64,000 nucleotides of DNA. Origin: Thiomargarita sp. Lineage in GTDB: Bacteria > Pseudomonadota > Gammaproteobacteria > Beggiatoales > Beggiatoaceae. Positions 18,823 to 28,073 of this stretch are shown in pieces. The notes below the pieces were generated by a model, which was not told where the DNA came from, did no database searches, and saw nothing but the letters and a program-made list of their open reading frames with translations. Where the stretch lies: NCBI GenBank assembly GCA_020721005.1, contig DYNP01000014.1, forward strand, positions 39,086-103,085, written 5' to 3'. Position 1 is the first letter of the stretch. Each line of letters begins with the position of its first letter. The position numbers were made by a program, and so were the translations under genes.

Positions 18823-20040
18823 TTGAAACGAGTCGTCGTCACTGGAATTGGCATTGTGTGCAACATTGGCCATGATCAACACCAAGTTCTTGAATCCCTT
18901 AAAAAAGGACGTTCAGGCATCGAATTCTCACCCGAATATGCAGAATTGGGATTCCGATCCCATCTGCATGGCATGGTACACGTGGATTTAGATGCCCTCA
19001 TCGACAAAAAAATCAAACGCTTTATGGGCGATGCCGCTGCCTTCACCTATTTAGCGATGAAGGAAGCAATTGCCGATGCGCAACTTTCTGAACAACAAGT
19101 CTCCAATCCCAACACCGGCTTAATTACCGGCTCTGGAGGTGCTTCCACTTCCAACCAAGTCTTGGCGGCTGATTTGCTGAGAACCAAAGGTCTTCGTAAA
19201 GTCGGTCCCTACATGGTGCCCCGAACCATGGGCAGCACCACCTCAGCCTGTCTAGCTACCCCCTTTAAAATCAAGGGCTTAAACTATTCCATAAGCTCAG
19301 CCTGTGCCACCAGTGCTCACTGTATTGGACACGCCTATGAGCAAATTCAAATGGGCAAACAAACCCTCATTTTTGCTGGAGGAGGTGAAGAAGTCCACTG
19401 GAGCATGACTGTATTATTCGACGCCATGGGAGCACTTTCCTCCAAATACAATGACAGTCCCCACATTGCCTCCCGGCCCTACGATGTCAATCGTGACGGA
19501 TTTATTATCGCAGGAGGAGGAGGCATGTTAGTTTTAGAAGAACTCTCCCACGCTCAAGCCCGCGGTGCCAAAATTTACGCAGAAATCGTCGGCTATGGCG
19601 CCACTTCAGACGGATACGATATGGTTCAACCCTCAGGAGAAGGTGCCGTGCGATGCATGCAACAAGCTCTCTCCACAATCTCGGAACCTGTCGATTACAT
19701 CAATGCCCATGGGACCAGCACTCCAGTTGGAGACAGTCGAGAACTCGAAGCCATCAAACAAGTTTTTCCAGACAACGCCCCTTCCATCAGCTCCACCAAA
19801 TCTCTAACTGGACATGCTCTGGGTGCTGCCGGAGTCAATGAAGCCATCTACAGCCTATTGATGATGCAACACAATTTCATCAGCGCCTCTGCCAACATCA
19901 CTGAACTGGACCCTCAAGCAACAGGAATGCCTATTGTGCGGGAACGGAAAGACAACGTTAACCTAAACATTGTCATGTCCAACAGCTTTGGTTTTGGGGG
20001 CACCAATGCCAGTCTGATCTTCAAAAAATTTAAACCCTGA
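18823..20040 (+). CDS. fabB: 3-oxoacyl-ACP synthase I FabB (TTG start)
   Basis: The 405-residue KAS I elongates cis-3-decenoyl-ACP and so commits the chain to unsaturated fatty acids. The Cys-His-His triad is Cys161 ([10 protein letters not shown]), His296 ([12 protein letters not shown]) and His331 ([12 protein letters not shown]). The start is TTG at 18823, six bases after a strong GGAGGA, and the next codons KRVVVTGIG match the family start exactly. A TTG start in a core lipid gene is unusual and may limit FabB relative to FabA. It follows fabA by three bases. Confidence 0.95.
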   Translation: MKRVVVTGIGIVCNIGHDQHQVLESLKKGRSGIEFSPEYAELGFRSHLHGMVHVDLDALIDKKIKRFMGDAAAFTYLAMKEAIADAQLSEQQVSNPNTGLITGSGGASTSNQVLAADLLRTKGLRKVGPYMVPRTMGSTTSACLATPFKIKGLNYSISSACATSAHCIGHAYEQIQMGKQTLIFAGGGEEVHWSMTVLFDAMGALSSKYNDSPHIASRPYDVNRDGFIIAGGGGMLVLEELSHAQARGAKIYAEIVGYGATSDGYDMVQPSGEGAVRCMQQALSTISEPVDYINAHGTSTPVGDSRELEAIKQVFPDNAPSISSTKSLTGHALGAAGVNEAIYSLLMMQHNFISASANITELDPQATGMPIVRERKDNVNLNIVMSNSFGFGGTNASLIFKKFKP

Positions 20041-20093
20041 CATTTCCCAAACAAGCAATAACTGCCCCTAACTCCTACTTATTAAGGAAGGGA

Positions 20094-20325
20094 ACAACAA
20101 AAATCCCCTCTTTCTTTACGAAGAGCGAAACAAAAATCCTCTCTTTCTTTACGAAGGGCGAAACAAAATTCCCCTCTTTCTTTACGAAGGGCGAAACAAA
20201 ATTCTCCTCTTTCTTTAAGAAGAGCGAAACAAAATTCCCCTCTTTCTTTACGAGGAGCGAAACAAAATTCTCCTCTTTTTTTGCAAGGAGCGAAACAAAA
20301 ATCCCCTCCTTTTTCAAGGAGGGGT
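20094..20325. repeat. 33-bp minisatellite, seven units
   Basis: Seven units in exact 33-bp register begin at 20094, 20127, 20160, 20193, 20226, 20259 and 20292. Each is a variant of GAAACAAAATTCCCCTCTTT followed by CTTTACGAAGGGC. The last unit ends in an inverted pair CCCCTCCTT/AAGGAGGGG (20303-20325). Because 33 is divisible by three, several frames are open and give artefactual 11-residue repeat proteins on the minus strand. The array lies between fabB and modB. Confidence 0.93.
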
Positions 20326-20373
20326 AAGGGGTGGTTTAACCCCAAACCATATCCTACAATAAGTAGTCTCAAC

Positions 20374-21069
20374 ATGCTTGAAATATTCGGCAATCCCATC
20401 GATCTTGCCCCCATCTGGCTAACTTTAGAAGTCGCCAGTTTAACCACCCTCATTCTCATATTGCTGGGCACCCCCTTGGCTTGGAAAATGGCCCACATGT
20501 CTTCCCACCACAAAATCATCCTCGAAGCCTTAGTTGCCTTACCCTTAGTCCTACCCCCCACCGTATTGGGCTTCTACCTACTCATCATTCTCAATCCAAC
20601 CGGTCCCCTCACCGAATTTCTACGCTGGTTCGGATTCACCGGACAATTAACTTTCAGCAAGACTGGACTCATTATTGGCTCCGTATTCTACTCATTACCC
20701 TTTACCATTCAACCTCTTATGCATGCCTTTGAAGCCATTCCCCAGCGACTTCTGCAAGCCGCTGCCACTTTACGAGCCAGTCCCCTCGACTACTTCTTCA
20801 CCCTGGTCATTCCCCTTTCAAGCAGAGGATTTCTCGTCGCCGCCACCCTAACCTTTGCCCACACAGTAGGCGAATTTGGAGTCGTGCTCATGGTTGGCGG
20901 CAACATTCCTGGAGAAACTCGCATGGTCTCCATTGACATCTTTGACCACGTAGAAGCCCTAGAATATGCCCAAGCCCACATTCTCTCCGCCATGATGCTC
21001 ACCTTTTCCCTGCTGGTCTTAACACTGGTCTATGGAATTAATCGACGTTTTGGCGTCAAAATAGGCTAA
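20374..21069 (+). CDS. modB: Molybdate ABC transporter permease ModB
   Basis: The 231-residue inner-membrane permease has about five hydrophobic segments and the ABC permease EAA-like stretch AAATLRASPLDYFF. The sequence GEFGVVLMVGGNIPGETRM near residue 165 is characteristic of ModB. It forms the channel through which periplasmic molybdate is moved by ModC. ATG 20374 (MLEIFGNPIDLAPIW) is the natural start; the longer open frame to 20281 is minisatellite sequence. modC follows after four bases. No modA binding-protein gene is present next to it. Confidence 0.92.
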   Translation: MLEIFGNPIDLAPIWLTLEVASLTTLILILLGTPLAWKMAHMSSHHKIILEALVALPLVLPPTVLGFYLLIILNPTGPLTEFLRWFGFTGQLTFSKTGLIIGSVFYSLPFTIQPLMHAFEAIPQRLLQAAATLRASPLDYFFTLVIPLSSRGFLVAATLTFAHTVGEFGVVLMVGGNIPGETRMVSIDIFDHVEALEYAQAHILSAMMLTFSLLVLTLVYGINRRFGVKIG

Positions 21070-21073
21070 CTCC

Positions 21074-22141
21074 ATGATGCGAGGCAACTTACAACTCTCT
21101 TTGGGCAATTTTACCCTTGACAGCGGCTATTTTGAACTGCCTCTATCTGGAATAACCGTATTATTTGGACGCTCTGGCAGTGGTAAAACCACATTATTAC
21201 GCGCAATTAGCGGATTGGATATCAACACCCGTGGCCAACTCAAAGTCAACGACGAAATTTGGCAACAGGGCCGCCACCACTTACCCCCACAAGCCCGCCA
21301 CATTGGCTTTGTTTTTCAAGAAGCCGCCTTATTCCCTCATCTCACAGTCCGGCAAAACCTACTCTATGGACTCAAACGACTTCCCAAAACCTGCCCCGTT
21401 GTCATTGATTTCACAGACATTGTACAACGCACCAACCTCGGCGCTCACTTAGACCGCAATATCCACTTTCTATCCGGTGGCGAACGACAACGGGTAGCCA
21501 TTGCCCGGGCTCTACTCATGCATCCCAAACTATTATGTATGGATGAACCCCTTTCTGCGTTAGATTGGCGCGCTAAACATGAATTACTGACTCTACTCGA
21601 AGAATTGATCGCAGCCTATCACATTCCCACCCTGTATATCACCCATTCTCCCAAAGAGGTGGAGAGGCTCGCTGATCGCATCATATTTATGCGTGATGGA
21701 CATATTGAGACCATTGAAACCCTACCACAAGCCTTGACCAGACCCGATTCTCCCCTCTTTGATGAACAAGGGGCAGTCTCTGTATTATTTGGGCATCCTC
21801 AACCATTTGACTTGGGACTGCAACCAGTGCGAATCGGAGAAGATACCCTCTGGTTATCCGACATTCTCTTAACTCATCTGCCTTCTGTCCGGATACGAAT
21901 TTTGGCTCGGGATGTCAGTCTAGCTCGCTCTGATCCAAGAGACCTCAGTATTATCAATCACTTAAAAACCACAATTCTCGAACTCATTCCACAAGGAGAC
22001 TATCGTTTACTGGTCAGACTGCAACTTAAAGATGGACAACACCTATTCTCTGAAATCACTCGACAATCCGCCGAACGTTTAAATCTACACCCCACTCAAC
22101 CCATTTACGCCCTGATAAAATCTGTGGCGGTCACCGCCTAA
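21074..22141 (+). CDS. modC: Molybdate ABC transporter ATPase ModC
   Basis: The 355-residue ATPase energises molybdate import with ModB. Walker A is GRSGSGKTTLL, the signature LSGGERQRVAIARALL, Walker B LLCMDEPLSALD, and the switch His is in LYITHSPKEVE. The C-terminal third (about residues 285-350) is the Mop-type regulatory domain typical of ModC. Four bases separate it from modB. The position near nifE suggests molybdate supply for nitrogenase cofactor, and the molybdopterin enzyme at 54 kb is another consumer. Confidence 0.94.
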   Translation: MMRGNLQLSLGNFTLDSGYFELPLSGITVLFGRSGSGKTTLLRAISGLDINTRGQLKVNDEIWQQGRHHLPPQARHIGFVFQEAALFPHLTVRQNLLYGLKRLPKTCPVVIDFTDIVQRTNLGAHLDRNIHFLSGGERQRVAIARALLMHPKLLCMDEPLSALDWRAKHELLTLLEELIAAYHIPTLYITHSPKEVERLADRIIFMRDGHIETIETLPQALTRPDSPLFDEQGAVSVLFGHPQPFDLGLQPVRIGEDTLWLSDILLTHLPSVRIRILARDVSLARSDPRDLSIINHLKTTILELIPQGDYRLLVRLQLKDGQHLFSEITRQSAERLNLHPTQPIYALIKSVAVTA

Positions 22142-22246
22142 CCTCTGAATTCAATATTTCTCAAGTACTTGCAAATAAATACTGTTTGGAACGATAATTG
22201 CCGCAATAAAACTATCATTTTATCTTACTTGCGGGAGTTATCCAGT

Positions 22247-24946
22247 ATGTTATCCCTATTCAGAAACAGTTTTTTGCTATTACTGATCATCAACAAACCT
22301 CTTGCAGCTGCCATCACGACCGACGGCAGTTTAGGTCCCCAACTCACTCTCCCCGGTCCACATTACCTGATTAAATCTCAACTTGGGCAGCAACACGGTC
22401 CCAATTTATTCCATAGTTTTCAAGAATTTAACTTAGGAATAGATGAAATTGCCACCTTTTCTGGCCCTGATCACATCCACAACCTCATCACTCGTATTAC
22501 TGGTGGTCATCCTTCTAACATTCAAGGCACTCTCCGATCCACCCTGCCTTATGCCGATTTTTACCTACTTAATCCAGCAGGTATTTTATTTGGACCTACG
22601 GCTCAACTTGATATGGCAGGCAGTTTTTACGCCAGCACAGCCGACTATTTGCGCCTTGGGGACCAGGGACGGTTCAATGCTTCAACCCCTCAAGACAGTC
22701 TATTGACTGTGGAACCGGTAACCGCCTTTGGTTTCCTCACCAATTCCCCTTCTCCCCTCTCTATTTTTGGCAGCCAACTTACTCTCAATTCCCAACAACA
22801 CTTGGGTCTATTCGCCGGTCCCCTCACTCTTCAACATGCCCAATTACAAATCCCCCAAGGGAATATTCGACTGCTCAGTGTTGCCCACAGTGGAGAATTT
22901 AATCCTATCAATGAAACACCTCTGGACCTGTCCACAGGTCAAATTACCTTAGATCACAGTCGTTTAGAAGTCAGTGGTCCCGGAGGAGGTGCACTGTTTA
23001 TCCAAGGAGGTGCTCTTAATTTACGCAACAGTTACCTGTATGCCCAAACTACTGGAGACCAAGCCGGGCAACAAATTAAATTGGAAGCGCACACCTTGTT
23101 ACTAGAAGGGACCGAGTTGAATACAGAAACTCAGGGTGCTGGGAAAGGCGCAGATATTTTCCTGCAGGCAGCCCACGCTCTCAACATTGGGGAACATAAT
23201 GAACAGGGGGTACCGAGTAAAATAATTGCCAATTCTCGAGGGAACTCTGATGAAATGGGGAATGCAGGTAATATAACTATAGAGGCTGGAAACATCTTTA
23301 TAAATGATGATGCGCTGATTTCCACTGCCACCCACAGCACTGGACAAGGTGGGCATCTGGTTTTGAAAGCAACGGACACTGTTCAATTGATCAGCGATGG
23401 CAAAAAACCCCTGACCGAATTGAATGCCAGCACCACCAGTTTGCATGAATATGCTGGGAATGGCGGTAGTTTGGTTATCGAAGCCCGAGAAATCATACTT
23501 AGAGACGGCGCCATTTTGGACATTACTGCTCGAGGAAGGGGTAGCAGTGGGCAATTGAGACTACAAGCTCAAGAACGTATCAGTCTCACTGGGAATGGAG
23601 GCTCAGCCAGCAATGCCCCTAAAATCAAAGCTTATGCTGAGATGAACAGCACCGGGGGGCATGCCGGCGATGTTTACTTGCAGTCCAAAGACATCGAATT
23701 GGCAGATGGTGCTTATATCAATGCCAGCACTTTTGGTCCCGGCGATGCTGGCACGATCACCCTTGAAGCCACTGGCAAGGTCACTCTCATTGGCGCCAAA
23801 TCAGAAGGATGGGGTACCTGGATAGGCACAGGGTCTCATGCCCGGCTAGATGGAGTTAAAACAGGTAAGGGAGGGCAAATTGTCTTAACAGCCAATGAAT
23901 TAAAGATTCAGCATGGCGCCAGTATTGGCAGTTCCTCAGTGGCTGACAAAGGTAAATTCAGCAGCGAAGCTGGCAATATTCTCATTCAAGTTGAGGGGAC
24001 TGTGACCTTATCTGGAGTCAATCCATATGGAGAAACAGAGGATGGTTTTGGCAGTGGTCTCTATGTCCACAGTCGGGGAGTGGAAGACAGTGCTGGCCGA
24101 GGGGGTTCTCTTCGTTTAGAAGCGGATCGATTAATCTTAGAGCAAGGGGCAGTGATTTCCAGCAGCACCTCTGGGAATGCTCAAGGTGGAGATATTGAAA
24201 TTATCAGTCGAGAATTTATTTTAATCACAGGAGATTCGTCACATCTGCTCTTAGAATCTCCGGGCGAGATTCAACTCGATTATCGGGAAAGTTTTGACAA
24301 ACAGGAACCGGATTATTCCATCAGTGGCATTTATGCCAAATCTTCAGCTTCCCATTCTCAAGCCGGAGAAGCTGGACGAATCAGTATTACCACTCCCAAT
24401 TTGACTTTAAATCAACATGGGGTTATTAACACCTCCACAGAAAATTCCGGGGGAGGAGATATTACTCTCCATGTTTCTGGACTGCTGGACCTTCGCGAAG
24501 GTAAAATTACCACCAGTGTACATGGTGGCAACAGTGCCGGTGGCAATATCAGTATTCAAAAATCATTATTTACGGTTTTGGATAATTTCAGTTTAGTGGC
24601 TCAAGCTGATGAAGGTCAAGGTGGAAATATTCATATTATTGCCAATAACTTACTTAAAACTCCCAACAGTTTTCTAAGTGCCTCTTCCCGTTTGGGCATT
24701 GATGGATTAATTATGATTGAATCTCCAGAAGAAAATTTCAGCTCTGCTCTTCTCACTTTATCCACTGGTTTTATCGACGTTAGCAGGCGATTGTTACCCC
24801 CTTGCGACGCGAATAATCCCATAGATTCTCCATATCGAAGTCATTTTACCATCAATCGCATTACAGGCAGTTCCCGTTCCCCATACGATTTAATTCCCAG
24901 TACCTACGGTGGCACTGATCTCCTCAACTCAACAAATTCCAATTAA
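22247..24946 (+). CDS. Two-partner-secretion exoprotein (filamentous haemagglutinin N-terminal domain)
   Basis: The 899-residue protein has a signal peptide ending near PLAAA (residue 23). It then has a TPS domain (about 24-270) with the hallmark LLNPAGILFGPTA near residue 108 and an early GSLGPQLTLPGPHYLI. The rest is a right-handed beta-helix built of repeated GG-x-I/L strands (GNAGNITIEA, GGSLVIEARE, GGHAGDVYLQ). Such exoproteins leave the cell through a TpsB barrel, which is not in the window. ATG 22247 has GGGAG 9 bases upstream and begins the signal peptide; the frame is open upstream to 22169. The role is likely a surface adhesin, partner unknown. Confidence 0.82.
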   Translation: MLSLFRNSFLLLLIINKPLAAAITTDGSLGPQLTLPGPHYLIKSQLGQQHGPNLFHSFQEFNLGIDEIATFSGPDHIHNLITRITGGHPSNIQGTLRSTLPYADFYLLNPAGILFGPTAQLDMAGSFYASTADYLRLGDQGRFNASTPQDSLLTVEPVTAFGFLTNSPSPLSIFGSQLTLNSQQHLGLFAGPLTLQHAQLQIPQGNIRLLSVAHSGEFNPINETPLDLSTGQITLDHSRLEVSGPGGGALFIQGGALNLRNSYLYAQTTGDQAGQQIKLEAHTLLLEGTELNTETQGAGKGADIFLQAAHALNIGEHNEQGVPSKIIANSRGNSDEMGNAGNITIEAGNIFINDDALISTATHSTGQGGHLVLKATDTVQLISDGKKPLTELNASTTSLHEYAGNGGSLVIEAREIILRDGAILDITARGRGSSGQLRLQAQERISLTGNGGSASNAPKIKAYAEMNSTGGHAGDVYLQSKDIELADGAYINASTFGPGDAGTITLEATGKVTLIGAKSEGWGTWIGTGSHARLDGVKTGKGGQIVLTANELKIQHGASIGSSSVADKGKFSSEAGNILIQVEGTVTLSGVNPYGETEDGFGSGLYVHSRGVEDSAGRGGSLRLEADRLILEQGAVISSSTSGNAQGGDIEIISREFILITGDSSHLLLESPGEIQLDYRESFDKQEPDYSISGIYAKSSASHSQAGEAGRISITTPNLTLNQHGVINTSTENSGGGDITLHVSGLLDLREGKITTSVHGGNSAGGNISIQKSLFTVLDNFSLVAQADEGQGGNIHIIANNLLKTPNSFLSASSRLGIDGLIMIESPEENFSSALLTLSTGFIDVSRRLLPPCDANNPIDSPYRSHFTINRITGSSRSPYDLIPSTYGGTDLLNSTNSN

Positions 24947-25004
24947 ATTCCCCAGCTGCTCATTTAATTCTGAATTTCACTTGGGATTTAAAAAATGTAG
25001 ACAT

Positions 25005-25020
25005 TGTTGTATTTCTCACA
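25005..25020 (+). promoter_or_regulatory. NifA upstream activator site (TGT-N10-ACA)
   Basis: TGT (25005-25007) and ACA (25018-25020) are separated by exactly ten bases, the NifA activator consensus. The site lies 45 bases upstream of a -24/-12 promoter and about 80 bases before the expected nifE transcript start. Confidence 0.7.
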
Positions 25021-25062
25021 ATGGGTCATTAAATAAGTATTTGAAAATAAAATGATTATTAA

Positions 25063-25079
25063 TTGGAATCCAATTTGCT
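25063..25079 (+). promoter_or_regulatory. Sigma-54 promoter (-24/-12) of nifE
   Basis: TTGGAATCCAATTTGCT carries GG at 25065-25066 and GC at 25077-25078 with the required ten-base gap. It also has the TTGC form at the -12 element. Transcription would start near 25090, about 30 bases before the nifE ATG. With the NifA site upstream this predicts nitrogen-fixation control. Confidence 0.72.
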
Positions 25080-25120
25080 TGTCTTAGGGTTCCACAATAA
25101 CTGACTGGCGAATTATTCTT

Positions 25121-26506
25121 ATGAAAGCTAAAGAAATTGCTCAATTGCTTGACGAACCTGCTTGTGAGCATAATCAAAAATCAAAATCTGGCTGTGCCAA
25201 GTTAAAACCCGGGGCCACGGCTGGGGGTTGTTGTTTTGATGGGGCTCAAATTGCTTTATTGCCCATTGCGGATGTTGCCCATTTAGTTCATGGACCTATT
25301 GCCTGTGCTGGGAATTCTTGGGACAATCGTGGTACCAGTTCAACCGGTCCCACTTTATATCGTTTGGGAATGACGACTGATTTAACAGAAAATGATGTCA
25401 TCATGGGACGGGGGGAAAAGAGACTGTTTCATTCCATCAAACAAGCTATTGACCGTTACCATCCAACCGCAGTATTTGTGTACAATACTTGCGTTCCAGC
25501 CTTGATTGGCGATGATATTGAATCGGTCTGCAAAGCGGCTCAAGCCCGTTGGGGCACTCCCGTGGTCCCGATAGATGCCGCTGGTTTTTATGGGACTAAG
25601 AATTTGGGCAATCGGATTGCCGGAGAGACCATGATCAAATGGGTAATTGGGACTCGTGAACCTGATCCCATTCCAGAATTTGCTCAGCGTTCGGGAATTC
25701 AAGTGCATTCCATCAATTTAGTCGGGGAATATAACATTGCTGGAGAATTGTGGCATGTCCTGCCTTTGTTAGATGAATTGGGTTTACGGGTACTTTGCAC
25801 TCTTTCTGGAGATGCTCGTTACCGAGAAGTGCAGACCATGCACCGGGCAGAAGTGACCATGATGGTGTGTTCCAAAGCCATGATCAATGTGGCGCGGCGT
25901 TTGGAAGAATTGTATGATATTCCTTGGTTTGAAGGCAGTTTTTATGGAGTCAGTGATGTGTCCCAGGCTCTGCGGGGATTTGCGCAACGATTGAATGATC
26001 CGGATTTAGTTCAACGCACCGAGGCACTGATTGAAAGAGAAGAGACCAGAATGCAGCAGGCTTTAAATCCTTGGCGCCAACGTTTGGCGGGAAAAAAGGT
26101 ATTGTTATACACCGGTGGAGTTAAGTCATGGTCAATTGTTTCGGCTTTGCAAGATTTGGGAATGACGGTGGTTGCCACTGGCACCCGTAAATCCACTGAA
26201 GAGGATAAAGCTCGAATTCGGGAAATTATGGGGGAAGAGGCTAAAATGATCGAGGATGGCAATCCGAAGATTTTGTTGCAAGTATTTAAGGATTATCAGG
26301 CTGATATTCTGATTGCTGGGGGCAGAAATATGTACACTGCTTTGAAAGCCAAGATTCCATTTTTGGATATCAATCAGGAACGAGAATTTGCCTATGAGGG
26401 TTATGAAGGCATGTTGACATTGGCTCAACAACTGGCTCGCAGTTTGGAAAGTCCCATTTGGCCGATGGTGCGCAGTTTACCGCCTTGGCAACTTGGCACA
26501 GCATAA
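25121..26506 (+). CDS. nifE: Nitrogenase FeMo-cofactor scaffold protein NifE
   Basis: The 461-residue protein is the alpha subunit of the NifEN scaffold on which the nitrogenase cofactor precursor is matured. Cys37, Cys62 and Cys124 occupy the positions known in Azotobacter NifE to bind the interface [4Fe-4S] cluster, and Cys25 is also kept. Stretches such as [16 protein letters not shown] and [16 protein letters not shown] are NifE-type. It is not NifD, since it closely follows the NifE pattern from its first residues. nifN, its obligate partner, is absent downstream, where a hairpin and an unrelated gene follow. Expression is likely under NifA and sigma-54. Confidence 0.95.
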   Translation: MKAKEIAQLLDEPACEHNQKSKSGCAKLKPGATAGGCCFDGAQIALLPIADVAHLVHGPIACAGNSWDNRGTSSTGPTLYRLGMTTDLTENDVIMGRGEKRLFHSIKQAIDRYHPTAVFVYNTCVPALIGDDIESVCKAAQARWGTPVVPIDAAGFYGTKNLGNRIAGETMIKWVIGTREPDPIPEFAQRSGIQVHSINLVGEYNIAGELWHVLPLLDELGLRVLCTLSGDARYREVQTMHRAEVTMMVCSKAMINVARRLEELYDIPWFEGSFYGVSDVSQALRGFAQRLNDPDLVQRTEALIEREETRMQQALNPWRQRLAGKKVLLYTGGVKSWSIVSALQDLGMTVVATGTRKSTEEDKARIREIMGEEAKMIEDGNPKILLQVFKDYQADILIAGGRNMYTALKAKIPFLDINQEREFAYEGYEGMLTLAQQLARSLESPIWPMVRSLPPWQLGTA

Positions 26507-27158
26507 TCCAAATATTTCACAATTTTGTCAATTTTGGGGGTCTGAATCAGAATTTTTTCTTGTTCCCACGCTAGGTGTGGGAACAAGAAGTTTTTGATAG
26601 CGAGTCCTTAATTAGCGCCCATTGCTCTTCATTTAATCCATATCTTCTGCTCACTTACTTTACTCCTTTATATCTCTTTTTCACCCTGTTTGATAACACG
26701 CTCTAGGATCGATTCACTCACCTAACTGTACCTATCCCATCAACTTAAAGAATAACTTCTCTCATCAAAATCCGTAGTTTTAACATATTAGGGAATACCA
26801 ATCTTTTTAAACACCCCTCTCAAATATCCTCGTAAAGAAGTATTTTTCCTTCGTTATTTCCCCTCAAAAATCCCAATTATTTCAATTTTTCTTGACAGTC
26901 TTAACAAAGCCGTCCATTATAATACCTTTTGATTTAGTAAGCTTGTTGCTGATCTCTGTTGTATCGGGCTTAATAGCATGTACCTACTAATCATTAGAGA
27001 TTACTAATGGAAACGAAAACTCCTTCCCCTTACTAAAATATCAGTTATTCCTTCCATTTTAAAGTTTCCAACTGTTAAAATGGTAGGTTATTCTCCTATT
27101 TCTCAAAAAACCCTAATTTATTGCAAAGCATCATTTTCCCACTGACCAAAGGCCAATC
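26507..27158. repeat. Intergenic region with GTTCCCA-type hairpin after nifE
   Basis: At 26559-26587 a perfect 11-bp stem CTTGTTCCCAC/GTGGGAACAAG encloses a 7-base loop, preceded by a T run and followed by AAGTTTTTG. It can act as a nifE terminator and belongs to the dispersed GTTCCCA family. The other 560 bases are AT-rich (TTGACA at about 26893, TATAAT about 20 bases on, a poor spacing). I see no gene or RNA in them. Confidence 0.6.
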
Positions 27159-28070
27159 ATGATCACCTTACTCAAAAATGCAAGTTTATTTTTCCTTTCG
27201 CTCCTTTTGATAACCTGTGGAGGAGATACAGACCCCTCTTATCAACCTCAATTTGGTGACTCTTCAACCCTCAAAAAAGAGGAATATATTTTTGGGGTAC
27301 ATCCCTTGCACAATCCTCAACAATTACAAGCAGTTTACGGTCCACTCATCGACTTTCTTAATGCCCGTATCAAAGAAATTAGCTTTCGTTTGGAAGCCTC
27401 CCGTAATTATGCCACTTATGAGGAAAAACTCTATGCCGGCAAATTTCAATTTGCCCTGCCCAATCCCTATCAAACCATTTTAGCTGAAGATCGAAATTAT
27501 CAGATTTTTGGCAAAATGGGTGACGATGAAAATTTCAAGGGCATTATTCTTACTCACAAAGACAGTCCCATTCAAAAAATCTCTGACTTAAAAGGTCAAG
27601 CCATCAGTTACCCAGCTCCCACTGCCTTGGCAGCCACCCTGTTACCCCAATATTTTCTACACTCTCAGGGACTTGACATCAATCGAGACCTTCAAAATCA
27701 CTATGTCGGCTCCCAAGAATCTTCAATCATGAACGTGTATCTAAAAAAAGTTGCTGCTGGCGCCACTTGGCCCTTACCTTGGAAAACCTTTCAAAAAGAC
27801 CATCCAGACTTTGCCAAGGAATTGCAAATTAAATGGGAAACAAGCACCCTGCCCAATAACGGCTTAGTTGTGCATACCACTGTCCCAAGCCCCATTCTCA
27901 CTCAAGTTTCTCAACTGTTATTTGAACTTCATACCCATTCCCAAGGTCAAGAGATTCTAGCTCGTATGCCCTTATCCAAATTTGAAAAAGCCGATCATCA
28001 AACCTACCAAGTGGTTCGCGATTTTATCCACAACTTTACCCAAAACATCAGAGTCTTAGAGGTGGAATAA
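27159..28070 (+). CDS. PhnD-like phosphate/phosphonate-type binding lipoprotein
   Basis: The 303-residue periplasmic protein has a lipoprotein signal with lipobox LITC (Cys at about residue 20). A type-2 periplasmic binding fold of the PhnD group follows: FGVHPLHNPQQL at the start, then FALPNPYQTIL, SDLKGQAISYPAP and GSQESSIMNVYLKKVAAG. PhnD relatives bind phosphonate or phosphite, but no ABC permease or ATPase follows. The next gene, three bases downstream, is a membrane histidine kinase, so this protein probably serves as its periplasmic ligand-sensing partner. Ligand unknown. Confidence 0.8.
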   Translation: MITLLKNASLFFLSLLLITCGGDTDPSYQPQFGDSSTLKKEEYIFGVHPLHNPQQLQAVYGPLIDFLNARIKEISFRLEASRNYATYEEKLYAGKFQFALPNPYQTILAEDRNYQIFGKMGDDENFKGIILTHKDSPIQKISDLKGQAISYPAPTALAATLLPQYFLHSQGLDINRDLQNHYVGSQESSIMNVYLKKVAAGATWPLPWKTFQKDHPDFAKELQIKWETSTLPNNGLVVHTTVPSPILTQVSQLLFELHTHSQGQEILARMPLSKFEKADHQTYQVVRDFIHNFTQNIRVLEVE

Positions 28071-28073
28071 ATC

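Noticed and set aside
20094..20325. CRISPR array
   Set aside because: The units are contiguous 33-bp tandem repeats without spacers, and no cas genes are in the window. The same applies to the 26-bp array at 2742.
20075..20561. Open frames on the minus strand encoding 11-residue repeats (KKEGNFVS type)
   Set aside because: They are read-throughs of the 33-bp minisatellite, whose unit length is divisible by three, and one runs on opposite modB. There is no ribosome site.
26893..26940. Sigma-70 promoter for the PhnD-like lipoprotein gene
   Set aside because: TTGACA and TATAAT are both present, but the spacer is about 20 bases and the site is more than 200 bases from the ATG.
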